64,000 nt of DNA from Pyropia haitanensis (GCA_008729055.1 SDUX01000003.1:930001-994000); one strand, 5' to 3'. Positions 47,739-59,846 are shown, counted from the stretch's first letter. Numbers and translations are program-made. Notes: generated by a model not told the origin, from the letters alone.

Positions 47739-49068
47739 CTACCAGCCCTTGCCCAGCGCGGCGCCCGCGCCGAGCGTCGCCGCCCCCGACGCGGCGCCCG
47801 AATCCAGCAGCCCCTCCCGGGTGTTGGTATCCGTCGCGGACGCGGAGCCCGACGCCGGCCCGAGCCCCACCCCCAGCTTACCCCGCGTCGCGCCCGGCGA
47901 GCGCAGCACCCCCCCCGCGCGTGCCGTCGCCGTGCCGAGGCCCTCCGCGCCCAGGCCGCCGCGGGCGTCCCCGCTCCCCCCCTCCCCACGTCGGTCGCCC
48001 CCGCGCGGGGCGTCTCCCCCGCCACCGACGCCAACGACGACGATGACGACGACGACGACGACGACGCGGCGGTGCGCCCCGCGTTGCGCGAGTAGAGCAC
48101 CGGGTTGTTGTTCCCAAACGCGGCGCCAACACGGGGCGTCGACGCGATCTCAGACAGCCCCCAATCCGCCTCCATCCGCCCCGCCCGGCGGTAGGCGCCC
48201 ATCGCGGAGCGGAGGTCATCGAGCGCCCCCCCCACCGCCCCCGACGAGCGCTTCTTGGCGCCCTTGGCCAGCCGTGTGATGGCCGCCGCATAGTCGGCGC
48301 CCGCGGCGTCCATCTCCTTGGCCGCCCGTGACGCGATGGACAAGCCCTGGCCCGACAAGGACGACGCGTACAGGCGCATTGGCGCGGCGGCGTCGCCGAG
48401 GGCGCCCGTCGGGGACGCCATCTCCGTCAGCGCGGGCCAGTCCCCTTTCGCGGCGGCCACCACCGCCGCGTCGAGCGATTCGGCAGCCACACGCACGCGG
48501 GGGAGGTAGCGGAGCTTGGCGGTGGGCGAGTAGTAGCTCCCACGGAGCGTCGGCTCGATCGCGTCGACCGCCGCCGAGCCAGCCGACCCCGGCGATGAGG
48601 CCGACGACGCCCCAAGGGACGCCTCACGTTCCGCGGCGGCACGGGCGGCCGCGTCGGCGCGGGCGCGGCGCTCCTCGACGGCCGCCGCGCGGGCGGCGGC
48701 GGCCTCCTCCTTGGTCCGCCCGCCGGTGGTGGCGCGGTTGAGGAGCTCCTCCTTGGACGGGCGGAGGTCGAGCGCGGCGACCGCCGGGGGGGGGCGCGCC
48801 CGTCGCCGCCGCCGAGGAGGGCGCCCAGCGCCATGCCAGCGGCGGTGGCGAGGGCGGCGCGGCGGGTGAGGGAGCTGGATGGGGGGGGGGGGATGGGGGG
48901 GGGGGGGGAGGTGGGGGGAGGGGGGGGGGGCGTCGCCGCCGACGCCCTTGGAGACGGCGGGGGGAAAGCCCTTACCGACACGGGCGCCGGGGGGGGTGAC
49001 GTTGTCGCCCAGGGCCGCCGCCGGCCAGGCCGGTGGAGGGGCGTGACGCCAGCGACAAAGGCGGCCAT
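47739..49068 (-). CDS. Predicted thylakoid-lumen protein with twin-arginine signal
   Basis: The ATG at 49068 opens MAAFVAGVTPLHRPGRRR, a plastid-transit-like leader, followed by Pro-rich sequence and SLTRRAALATAAGMALGALLGG, a clear twin-arginine lumen-transfer signal. After a frame change in the G run near 48787 comes a charged helical segment (RTKEEAAAARAAAVEERRAR). The conserved core is YYSPTAKLRYLPRVRVAAESL, GDWPALTEMASP, PMRLYASSLSGQGLSIASRAAKEM and DDLRSAMGAYRRAGRM, a four-helix arrangement that resembles PsbQ-like or related lumen proteins of algae. A second frame change near 47985 leads to a Gly/Ala/Thr-rich tail ending in a TAG at 47739. Targeting is well supported; the exact family and role are not recognised. 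Confidence 0.68.
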
Positions 49069-50109
49069 GGTGACGCGGACAACCGGGGGGTGGGGGGGGT
49101 GGGCAGGGAGGGACGGTGGAGGGGGACGTGTCAGGGGGGAGGTCGGGGGGGGTGAGACGGGAAGGGAAAGGGTGGACGAAGCGCAAGCGGTGGTGGGCTG
49201 GGCGGTGGCAGGGACAGTGACGGCGTCCACGGTGGCAGTGGCTGCGCTCGTCAAAGACAGAGACGGGCGTGCGGCCGGGGAGAGACGACGGGTGAGGCCA
49301 GCAAGGACCTTCTGGAACGCACGCGCACGCAAGGGGCCAGACGCGGGCGCAGCCGGAGGTGGAGGATGGTCGGCTCAAGTGCGGCACGCGGACCCGGTTT
49401 GAGGCTGTCGAGTGCCCACGTGGCGTCCTCAGCGGTCCCCCGTCCGTCCACAGGGGCGCGTTGCTGACAAAGTCGTGTGGACTTTTCCAGACCCGGTTGT
49501 GGCGTCGGCGTGCAACCCGCGCGGCGTGCGCGGCCACGCGCCAATCGCTGCGCGGCGTTGAGGCCCCGCCGTACATGATTCGTACATGTTCCACAGTCAT
49601 ACGCACAGTACGGCGGCCGGCGGTGTGGCCGCAGGGTGGATGATGACCAGGTCGCCGGCGGCGCGTCGGTGGGGAGCCGAGGTGTGCGGACGGGACGTCT
49701 CGGGGCCGACCGTCTATGGGCCGCGATGTATGGGGGTGGAAAGGTGAGGTGGGGGGAGCGGGCAAGCCGACCGCCGAGCGCCCCGATTCCCTTCCACCGC
49801 CCCGGTTTCCCTTCCACCGACGCGGGCGGCGCGGGCACGGGCTGCCAGCCGTCTGTGCGCAGCGGAAAGTCCCGCAGCAGCCACACGCGCCACGCCCGTC
49901 GCAGTCGGTACAGTACAGTAATGTGCCTGTCAGTGGCCGCCCCCCCCGCACCCCCCCCCCCACGCAGTACTTGTCCATCAGATCGCAAGAAACGCCAGCT
50001 CCCCCGCGCATCCCACCCTCGCCCCCCCCCCCCCCGCCCAGACCGCCTTCCCCTGCCCCGCCCCCACGCTTTCCCCCCCAGACCCCCCACCCCCCCCCCC
50101 CTTTTTCCC
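49069..50109. other. Intergenic region: promoter of lumen-protein gene and 3' flank of STEAP gene
   Basis: About 1 kb. Positions about 49435-49640 are less GC-rich and carry two GTACAT sites (about 49573 and 49582). C runs lie at 49956-49964, 50021-50036 and 50090-50102. No gene is supported. Confidence 0.5.
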
Positions 50110-52027
50110 TCACTTGGACCGCACCCGCCGCACGGCCAGCGACAGCGGGGGCACCTTGAGCGCGAGCATCGCGACGCCCACCACGCCCAGCACCCCAAAC
50201 GTCAAAAACACCGTCTGCACCGGGTTGGCATCGTCGTGCTGGGTGTAAAACTTGACGAGCACGCCCACGTGCAGCAGCGTCACGCCCACCGTCGCGAGGC
50301 CCAACCACGAAAACACAAACCGGTACTCGGCCCACGACAGCGCCGCCGCGGTGCCGCCCGCCGACGCCGACGCGAGGACCCAGTAGAGCCCCAGCGCGAC
50401 GACGCCCGCCGCCCAGTAGCGGTAGTGGTCGGCGAGCGGGGTGAAGGTGGCGGTCGGCCGCGGGAAGCCGTGCGCGGCGGCGGCAAAGCTGTGGACGAGC
50501 GCAAACCAAAAGCCGAGGAGGCCCAGCTGCTTGCGCGCGCCCAGCCACGCGGCGAGCCACCGCGGGAAGGGGCGGTGGGAGGTAGACCGGCAGAGCTGGA
50601 CCACCGCCGCGACGCTGCCGGGGAGGAAGGTGACGGCGAGGAGGAGGGCGCCCATGTCGCCAATGGGCACGAGCAGCCACGTCCACCACGACGACTCTGT
50701 CGACTGGCGGCCAAACGCGTAGTACCGCGACGCCCAGTACACCGTCCACGCCACCAACAAGACGACCGTAAACGCAAACGCACCAACCCAGGCGTCGAAA
50801 AACCAGTGCACCGCCGCCTCCTGCGCGCGCGCGGACCGCACGCCGCCCGCGTCGACGGCCGGGTAGCCCATGGACCGGGCGAGCGACAGCACCTTGGCCT
50901 TGGCACCCGCGTCCGCACCCGACGCCTGCACCAACGGCGGCGGCTGCCGCGCGGCGGGCTCGTCGAGCGCGTACGCCGGCACGTTGTTAAACGCCTTGAC
51001 CACGTGGCAGTCCGCGACGGACGCGGCCGCCACCGCCGCGACCAGCCGCTCCGCCGACGACGCGGTGCCGCGGCCGCTGGCGTCGTCGGCGAGGGACGAC
51101 GGCGGCCGCCGCCGCGACGGGATGCAGCAGCCAACCAGCGCGGCGGCGGCGTGCGTCAGTGGCGCGGCGAGGCCCGCCAGCGCGGCCGCCGTCGACGGCG
51201 TGACGGGGTTGGCCACGTCGACGAGGACCTTGCCACGGAGGAGGGGCGCGTGCTCCGCCACCCAGCCGGCGTGGCACGCGGCGGGGATGGCGAGGATGAC
51301 CACCTCGGCGGCGGCGAGCGCCTTGTGGGGACACACCACGGGGGCGGGGGTGACCCAGGCGGGCGCCCGCCGCACCGACCGGTGGCGGCGGGAGCCGAGC
51401 ACGACGGGGATGCCGCACGCGACCGCGTTGCGTGCAAAGGAGCGGCCATACGTGCCGTTGCCTGCGGATGACGCAGCACGCCACGTGTGACGCGAGAGAA
51501 AAGAGGGACGAAAGGAGGGTAGAGAAGAGGTGGTGAGGGGAGCCACGAGGAAGAACGGGCGGCGTTAGTCGTGTGGACAAGGAAAGCAAGGCGCACCTGC
51601 GCGACGCAATACCCTCCCCCCCCACCACACACCCCACACGCGGTCGCGGTGCCGCAGCCGGCGCTGCCGCTCGCCACACCCCACGCACGCACGCACCCCC
51701 CCCCCCCCCCCCCCCCCGGTCAACCCCCCCACCCCACGCACCAATCACCGCCACCGCGTCGCCCTCATCCTCCATCTGCAGCGCCATGGACGAGCCGCCC
51801 GCACCCTTGCGCACCCCCCCCCCCTCCACCTCCCCCCCGCTGCTGCTGTCGCCGCTGGTGCCCCCACCAACGCCGCTGCTGTCGCTGCTGCTGCTGGTGC
51901 TCCCCACCGCCCCCGCGGGCGCTACGCCCACCACCCCCTCCACCCCCCAGCCGTCGCCCGCCGCGTCGCCGCCCTCCTCCCCATCCGAGCCTTCGCTGCT
52001 CGTGCACGGCAGTGGCGGGGGGGAGCC

Positions 52028-52072
<45 letters not shown>

Positions 52073-52272
52073 CGCCGTCGCCGTCGCCGTCGCCGACGCC
52101 GCCGCCGCCGTCGCGGGCGTGACGCCGACGGCGGCCGCGTCGACGGCGGCCGCGTCGGCGGGGGGGGGGGGGGGGGTCGACGACGCCGCCGCCGGGGACG
52201 GCCCGGTCGGGGAGGGGCACGCGGACGGGGACAACGTCGGCGACGGGGGCGGCGGCGGCGGTGGCGGCGGCA

Positions 52273-52305
<33 letters not shown>

Positions 52306-52322
52306 GCCTCCGCCGCGGTCAT
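50110..52322 (-). CDS. STEAP-like metalloreductase (F420-type NADP domain plus six-helix ferric reductase domain), 2 exons
   Basis: Exon 1 ends at 51742 and exon 2 is 50110-51461; the 280-base intron has a GTGCGT donor and a CAG acceptor and splits a Gly codon. Splicing creates VAVIGNGTYGRSFARNA, an intact GxGxxG dinucleotide-binding loop. The Rossmann part continues with GIPVVLGSRRH, EVVILAIPAACH, VLVDVANPVTPS, HVVKAFNNVPAYAL and ARSMGYPAVDAGG, as in STEAP oxidoreductase domains. The membrane part has about six helices, including RKQLGLLGFWFALVHSF and GLATVGVTLLHVGVLV, whose histidines are placed like the STEAP heme ligands. Known STEAPs pass electrons from NADPH through FAD and heme to Fe3+ or Cu2+. 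Exon 1 upstream of MALQMEDEGDAVAVIG (ATG 51787) is Ser/Asp/Gly-rich. I extended it to an ATG at 52322 across a G run; 51787 is the conservative start. Confidence 0.82.
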
Positions 52323-52552
52323 GGCGGGGCGCGCGGCGCCAGCGAGCAAGCGGGAGGTGGGGGGAGAAGAGGGAAGAGGGGAGAAAAGGGGGGGGCGGGA
52401 AGGGGGCAGAGGAGCCGCGCGGGGGGGGGGGGAGAAGGGGGGAGGAGCTAGGGACTGGGGGGGGGGGGGGGGGCGTCGTGCGGGACGCACGGTGAGCCTC
52501 AGGGGGGGGGTGCGGTACGGCCGACGCCGGGGCGGTGGGCGGCCAGGCCGTC

Positions 52553-52588
<36 letters not shown>

Positions 52589-55560
52589 AGCAGCGCCACA
52601 CGTCTCTCCTCCCCCCCCCCCCCCCCCAGTCCCCACCAAGTGGCCGCCGTGCCGCGGCAGCCGCACCCCCCCACGCCGGCCAGGCGTCCGCGCCGCCGCA
52701 GCAGCAGTGGCGCCGACGGGCGCGTCGCAGCCGCCGCGGCCGGCCGCACGGCGGCGGTGGCGGGCAGGTGTCCACACCCCCCCCTCCCCCGGCTCGCTCG
52801 GCGCCACCGGCAGCGGCGGCGGCAGCGGCGGCGGCGGCGGCGGCACCGCGTCGCTGCCGCGGCGGCGGCGTTGCGCGCCACGCCCGCCACGCGGCCGCGG
52901 CGGCGGCGCCGCACGACAATGGCAATGGGGGCGGTCGGGCGGGGGCGGGGGGGGGGGGGGGGGGGTGGTAGGGGGGGGGGGCCCAACGAATGTGGGGTGG
53001 TGATCCGGGCGGGAGCGTCGGGGCCCCCCCGTGGGGCGTGTGTGTGGATGTACCCTTGAGGATATGCGAGGCGGTGTCGGGGCCACAAAGATCCGAGGGG
53101 GGTGTGCCCCGACCGCCTCTTGAGGATGCGTTGTGGAGGGGATTCGAGAGATGGGGCTGGGGGGGGGGGAGGGGGGGGGGGGGGGGGGGGGGCACCCTCC
53201 CGATGCGCCCCCACCGTGAGCTGTCGCCGACCGGTGCGGCGCACCGCCCCGATGGCGGCGGAACGATCCGCGGGCGCCACGCGCGGCGGCGGCGGCGGCG
53301 GCGGCTCGTCCCCGCGCGCGCCACACCACCCTTCCGCGGCTCCCGCCTGACGCGCACCGCTGCCGCGGCTCTCGCCACGATGGAGAGGTGGGGGGGGGGG
53401 GGGGGAGGGGGGGGGAGGGGGCGCCCCAACAATACGACGGGGCGGGGGGGTGGGGGGGGGGGGGGGGTTGTCCGCGCGGCGTGGTCGCCCGCCCGCGTCG
53501 GCCGCGGCGGGGCGCGTCTTGATCCCCGCTGCCGCGGCCGGCGACGGGCGGTCGGCGGCAACAACGAGGCGCGGCCGCGGGGGGCCGCGGCCGTTCCCCC
53601 CCCCAGCAAAAAAGAGGCGCGGCCGGGGGAGCCGGGGCGTCCCCCCCCGCCCCCCCCCCCCAGCAGAATAAAGAGGAGCGCGCGGCTGGGAGTATCTACC
53701 GCCCGCCGTCGTCGCCCCCACGGGACCACCGGCGGCGGGCGTACAGGCTGGCGCGCGGACCGCGGGCGCGGCGGGTACCAATGGGGGGCGCCCCGCGGGG
53801 CGTGGCGGCTGCCGACGGCGGCGGCGGCGGCGGCGACCGACACCGGCGGGCCTCGTGCACCCCCCCCCCCCCCTGCCCGCGTCGCTGCCAACGCGGTCGC
53901 CGCCGCCGCCGTCACCGCCGTGGCCAGCCCACGGCCAACCCCCCCAGCCCTTGCGCCGGCAGGCGGCCCGGCGCGTCGCGCCGGCGGGGGCGGCCCTCCA
54001 CGCTTTTGCTGCCGCGGGCGGCGGCGGCCGCCGGCGGCGGCGCGCCCCCCCCCTCCCGCCCCGCGCTCGGCGCGCCCCCCTCCCGCCCCGCACTCGGTCC
54101 GCCCCCCTCCCGCCCCGCGCTCGGCCTGCCGGCGGCGCTGTCCGCGGCGCGCGGCGGCGGCGGAAAACGGGTGTCCGCTACCTCCTCCCCTTTCCACCAT
54201 CCGTGTTCCTGGCCCACCTTTCCCGCCCCTCCCTCCCCCTCCGCCCGACGGTACAGTACCTGCCTTCCGTGGCCTGTAGCGGGGGACCGCGGGACGGGGG
54301 GGGGGGGCACGCGGGGCGCCCGCTCGTTGGAGTTGGCGACATGCAAGTCGGTCGGTGCGCAACCGAGGCGCCGCCGTAGAGGCAAACGCCTGCCGGGAGT
54401 CGAGCCGGTGGGTAGCGCTGCTAGTGGTCGGCCGGCGCATGCCGTCGGTGGGGGTGTCTTTGGGCCCGCCCAGACGCCACGAGTGGGCCGTCAGCGGCCG
54501 GTGGGCCAGGGCGCCTGTCAGGCGGCGTCGGCGGGCCATGGCGCGTGCCAGGCTGGGGCGGCCGGCCGGCCAGCGGCCATGGGGTGGGGCGCGGAGCGTG
54601 GCCAAGGCGGCTGCCAGGCTGAGAGTGGGTGGGGACAATGGCGGCTCGGGCGGCCCGCCCGCCGTGGCCGTGTGTCATAGAGGCAAACGGACGGTGGCCG
54701 CGGCGTCTGGGCGGCCGGGTGGTAGATACGGCGGCCGCCCGCCCGAGGGCGGCCGGTGGTCCATGGCGCGCGGCGCCGCCACCGGTGGCCACGGTGGCTG
54801 GGGCGGCCGCCCGCGGGCGGGTGGCCGACGGCCACGGTGGCTGGGGCGGGCGGGCACGCCCCCCGCCTGGCGGTTCCGCCTCCCGCTCCCACGCGCCCGT
54901 CTCGCCGCGGTTTTGCCGTGCTGCGACGCCCAGGCCGGTCGTGTGCCTCTGCGTGTCGTGCGCGGTTGCTGTGGGCGTGGTCGGATCGGCTGGGTGTCCC
55001 GCCCAGGCGGGTTACGGAGGAACGCGCGGTGCGTGCCTTGTTTTGGCAAACCAATCACTGCACGTCGATGGAATAGTCACCCTCCCTCCCTGCGCGTCCC
55101 TCCGTCCTCTATCCAGGCTTCCCCCCTGCCCTCCAAGCCGCCGCAGTACAAGAGCATTCCCAGTCTTCAGCGAAGAGCAAAGCCGCGACCTCCAATGCAC
55201 TGCCATTGTTTGGGGTCGCTACTGCATCCCGGCGACTCTGGACGGTCTCCTCGCTGCTGTACATGTCAAGCCTGTTATGCCGCAGCTTTCGTGGCTACTC
55301 TTCTCGCTGCTTGCCGTCAATACCTGGCCCACTTGGCTGTGAACGCGTCTGTGCGATCGGGGGTCTCCCTGTGCATGGGTACTGGCATGATGAGGAGCCA
55401 CGCATGCTTGAGGGGCAGGGTGACAGGCACCCATTTACAAGCAGAACCTCCTCGCCTATCACACCGTCCCTCATCTCACAAAGCTACTCATCTCAGCGGG
55501 GGGCACCTGCACCGGCGCCCCCCCCTATGGAAAGGCACCCCATCCAACACCGCTCCGCGC
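52323..55560. other. Homopolymer-rich region with minisatellite-like repeats, no supported gene
   Basis: About 3.2 kb. It contains long G runs (52455-52473, 52945-52966, 53160-53192, 53391-53420, 53447-53467) and a degenerate GC-rich repeat at 54520-54860 that includes two copies of GGTGGC-CACGGTGGCTGGGGCGG (about 54784 and 54828). A short inverted repeat lies at 53069-53122. The long frames on the minus strand lack domains. About 55090-55500 is less GC-rich. Confidence 0.45.
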
Positions 55561-55953
55561 TCAAGCGCGGACGCACCACTGGTCCAGCTTGGTTTTGACC
55601 ACCCGGCACGTGTCGCACTTGCACTTCCACCACGACCCGTTGCACGGCGCGGGCGCGCGCACACACCCGTACGCCGACTTGTTGCACTTCTTGGGGTTGC
55701 CCGCGCCGCCGGGATTCTGGCCCGACTTGACGTAGCAGAAGCGCGTGTGCTTGATCGACTTGGACGCGGTCGTCGTGCCGCACTTGACAAACCCGCCGCA
55801 CGTGCCCGCCTTGACGTCTGACTTGTCGTGGGGGCCCCCGTGTACGCGCGCCGATGCGGGGAGGACGCCCGCGGGGAGCGTCGCGGACGCGGTCAAGGGG
55901 AGGAGGAGGGTGACGACCAGGGCCAGGAGGAGGGGGAGCGTCCAGCGCGCCAT
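55561..55953 (-). CDS. Small secreted cysteine-rich protein
   Basis: A 130-aa frame from the ATG at 55953; an upstream in-frame ATG would put 15 residues before the signal peptide, so I prefer 55953. MARWTLPLLLALVVTLLLPLTASA is a textbook signal peptide with cleavage expected after about residue 24. The mature part of about 105 residues has ten cysteines, many Lys/Gly, and the pattern C-x5-C-x14-C near its start, ending in WWKCKCDTCRVVKTKLDQWC. An even cysteine count suggests disulfide bonds outside the cell. I do not recognise the family. Secretion is well supported; function is open (cell wall, matrix or defence are all possible). Confidence 0.7.
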   Translation of the reverse strand: MARWTLPLLLALVVTLLLPLTASATLPAGVLPASARVHGGPHDKSDVKAGTCGGFVKCGTTTASKSIKHTRFCYVKSGQNPGGAGNPKKCNKSAYGCVRAPAPCNGSWWKCKCDTCRVVKTKLDQWCVRA

Positions 55954-57492
55954 AGTGAAAAGGGGGGGGGGAGCGGCCAGGTTAAAACCTGTCACCAATG
56001 AGTCCTCAAAGGCGGAGGATAGACGACGGGCGGTGGGGGAAGCCTTGGAGTTGACTGCTGGTGGCTGGAGGTACGTCGATGAGCTGACGCGCTACTGGCG
56101 GGCGCGCTTAAGAGCAGCCGCGTCGGGACGCCGGGGTGGGTGCGTGCGCACGGGCGGCTGAAACGACGGTTTGACCGTCGGCGGCCCGCCGCCGCCCGCC
56201 GCGCGGCACGGGCGCATCTCGCAGCTGCGGGCGTCCGCCGCTGGGCAGCGTCCCTGCCGCCCGAACACGGGGGCGGGCCCGCCCGGCCGCCCACCACGGC
56301 GCGCTGGTGCCACGATGGATGGGGCAGCGGAGTGTTAGCAGCGGCGGCGGCGGGAGACCGCTCCTCCCCCCCCGCCCCCCCCCCCAGGCGCGCAGCCTGT
56401 ATCGACGGGTCGTGGGGGCCGTCCCGCGGCGTGCCGCGCGCGCGGCGGCGCAGCGCACGCACCCGCCGTCCCCCACCTGTCAGCGGGCCACGGCTCTCCA
56501 CGCGGGCGTATCGGGAAGATGCAGGCGACACCTCAGCCGCCGGCTTGGTGGGCGAGCCTTCCATCGACCGCCCCCCCAACCACCGGCCCTCACGCCTCAT
56601 CAATCCTGAGGAGGGTTGATCGTGGAGGCACCCGCGGTGGCCGCACCACGATCAGGCCGCTCCCCCCTGGTGCCGCCGTGGCCGCCGCCGCGAGGAGGGG
56701 CTGGCCCAGCGCCGGCGGCGGCCGGCCGGCGACGCTGGCGCACAGAGCGGATCCCGCATCGGCCGTGGCGCGGCCGGCCCACACGGCCCGTGCGGCTGGC
56801 CGGGGCGACAGCGACGCGCACACCGGGTCGGCGGGAAGCGGTCCCGGAAGGGGGAGAGCCGCCGCCGCTGCCGCCGCCACGGCGGCCCGACGTGAGACTG
56901 GGCCCCCAGCCTGAGGGGACTGCCCTCGGGGGGGAGGAGCGGACCTAGGCGAGGACCGCCCGCCCGCCATTGGGGCCGAACAGAAACGACGACAACGCCG
57001 CCTTGGCGGGCGACGAGAAACAAGAGCAGAAGCGTCGGCCAGGGGGACGGTCGGGACGGATCGTGTCCGGAAGCAAGTCCACCCACTTCGACGACGAAAT
57101 TGACTCTGAAACACTTTCATGGGGGGCTACAAAATGAGCAACACACCAGTTTTGCTGCATTCTCAGCTCGCACAATTGACTGCTTTAATTAACCTAACAC
57201 TGAGTTCATTGCGCGGGGTTTGGTGAGTGTGTCAGTCATGCATGACTGAGCTTATGCTCGTCGGTCCGGCCTGCCGCGCACCCGCCGCTCGCTCTCGCGG
57301 CAACGATCCGCTGGTCGGCATCCACCACCCTGCTTGTCCGCCCCGTTCCTCCCCTCCCCACAGTGCCGACGCCACCGTTCCTTCCCGCTACTCTCTCCTC
57401 CCGGACCACTCCCACCCTCATCCGCCACCGACCCCCCCCCCGCCTCCCTCCTCCCCCCCTCCGCTCCCCTCCCCCCCCCCAGTACCCCCACC
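55954..57492. other. Intergenic region between divergent genes
   Basis: About 1.5 kb from the Cys-rich protein start to the TRAPPC13-like start. Positions about 57060-57245 are A/T-richer than almost anything else nearby and probably hold the promoter of the plus-strand gene. A pyrimidine-rich leader fills 57330-57492. A 176-codon minus-strand frame at 56590-57120 has an ATG but no domain, so it is not called. Confidence 0.45.
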
Positions 57493-59807
57493 ATGGCATC
57501 CCCCCCCCCCACCCCTCCACCGCCGCCGCCTACGGCCGCATCCCCCTCCGCGATATCGCCCTCTCCCTGCACCTACCCCCCACGCCCGCCGCGCCCCTCC
57601 CCCCCCCCGGCACCGAGGCCGCCGCGACGCTCGCCGCCGCCGCCGCCGCGGCGGCGCGGCCGCGGCCGGGCCGCGACTCGCCGACGCTGCTGCTCGGCTC
57701 GCTCGCGTTTGTGCTGCTGGTGGGGCGGCCCGCTGTAGGGGGAGGGGGGTGGGGGTGGGGGGGGGGCTGCCACGACCGGTGGTGGTGGCGGGGGCGGGGG
57801 GGGGCGGGGGCGGGGGGGGGGGTGGCGTTGGAGGGGGGGTGGGGGTGGGGGGGGGTGGGGGGGGTGGCGTCCTCCACCTCCCAGCGTCGCCGCTGCCACA
57901 CCCGGCGTCGCCGCTGTCTCCCGGCGGCGGTGGGGACGGCGGCGGCGGTGGCGGCGGTGCGGCCGCCGCGATGGCCGTTGCCGCGGCGGCGGCGGCGGGA
58001 ACCGCCGCCGCGCTCGCCGCGCTGCCCGGCCTCCGCGTGACGCTGTCCCCCGCGGACGTGGCCGACGCGCCGGGCAGTGGCGGGGGGGCGGGGGGCGGAG
58101 CGCCGTCGGCTGCCGACCCGCCACTGCCGTCGCCGCTCGCGGCGGGCGCGGCGGCATCGTCATTGGCGGCGGCGGGCGGCGGCGGCGGCGGCAGCGGCGG
58201 CGGCGCGGCGGTGTTTCCGCCGCTGTCGGCGCCCGCGTTGGGGGTGGCGGCCGACTCGGGGTGGCTGCCGGTGCCTGCGCGCGGCGGCGGCGGTGATGGG
58301 GAGGCGGGCGGGGGGGGGTCTCGCGCTGCTGGCCGGCGTGAGGGGGACGACGCCCGCGGGGTGCCAGGTGGGGCGGGCGCCGCGGCGGGGGGCGCGGGCG
58401 GAGGTGGTGGCGCGGCGGGTGGGGCGGCGGCGGCGGCAGCGGCGGCGGCAGCGGCTGCGGCGGCGGCGGCGGCGGTGGCCCCTGGGGCCCCCCTGGCGGC
58501 GGCTGCAGCACCCACCGGCCTCGTCGCGCGCGGCCTGTGGGTGCGGGTGGCGGCCCCCCCCCCTCCCCCCCCCCCGGCGGCGGCGGTGGCGGGCGCGCCC
58601 CCCCGCCACCAGGCAGCGCCGTCGCCCTCGGCGGCGGCCCCGGCCGGCCGCGCATGACCGGCCGCCAGCGGCTGGTCGTGACGCTAACGGGGCCGCCCGC
58701 GGCGGCCGGCGGCGGGGCGGCGGCCGGCGGCGGCGGTCGTGGGGCAGCGCCACGGGGGGGGGGGTGGCGGCCGCGCTGGCGGCCGCCGCCCGCTGCGCGT
58801 CGGCGCCATCGCCAGTGGCGGCGGTTGGCGCGGGCGTGTGGGTGCACGCGCCGCTCGAGGTGGCCGCGCCCGCCCTGGGCGTGCCCGCGGCGTGGGGGCG
58901 GGGCGCCGCGGTCGCCGCCGCTGCGGGCGGCGGCGCCATGGGGGTCGGCGGCGGCGGTGGGGGGGTGGCGCCGCCGCCGCCGCGACCGCCGGGGGGGGGG
59001 GGTGCGAGTGGGTGGCGGTGAGCGTACGCAACAGCAGCAGCGACGCGGGCGTGCGGGTGGGCGTGCCGGCGCTGCGGCTGCGCGGGAGTGTGGTTGTTGA
59101 GGCTGGGGGGGGGGGGGGCGGGACGGCGTTGGTGGGGGGGGGGGGGGGGGCGCCGCCGCTGCGGTTGCTGGGGGGGGGGGGGGGGGTGGGGGGGGCGCGG
59201 CCGACGTGGCCGCGTGGGGGGGGGGGGGGGGGTGCTGGGCGCGGGGGCTGCTGCCGTCGCCGCGCCCGCCGCGCTCCACGGGGGGGGGCGCGATACGCCG
59301 GTCGGCCTCTCGCTCGCCGCCGCGTACACGTTTGCGCCGCTGTTTGCGGCGGAGGGGGGGGGTGGCCGCGCCGGTGGTGTAGGGGGCGACGGCATGGGCG
59401 GCGGCGGCGACGGCGGCGGCGGCGGCGGCGGGGGGGGGGTGGGGGCGGGGGGGGTGACCCGGACGCGGCCGCCGACGCGGACGGCGGCGGCTTTGGCCGC
59501 GGGTGGGTGGACCTCGGCCCGCGCGAGTCGTACGACTTTGTGTACGCGGTCACGCCGCGGGCGGCGGCGGTGGGGGGGGGGGGGGGGCAGGGGGGGGTGG
59601 GGGGGGTCGGCGCGGGTGGGGGGGGTGCCAAGGGCGAGAAGGGGGGGGGGGGAGGGGCGGTGGGGCTGCTGGACGGGGGGGGGAGGGGGGCGCGCCGGGC
59701 CGCCCGAGTGGCGGCGGCGGCGGTGCGGCGGCCACCGCCAGCGGGGGCGCGGCGGCGGGTGGCGCGCCCGGCGCGGCGGGTACGGCCGGCGCGGGTGGCG
59801 GCGGCTC

Positions 59808-59846
<39 letters not shown>

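Noticed and set aside
52323..54638. Long minus-strand frame of Arg/Pro/Gly composition
   Set aside because: Shadow of G/C homopolymers; no domain, several mutually overlapping equivalents in other frames.
56590..57120. 176-codon minus-strand frame with an ATG (MKVFQSQFRRRSG)
   Set aside because: No recognisable domain, poor codon bias, and it spans the lower-GC stretch that looks like the promoter of the TRAPPC13-like gene.
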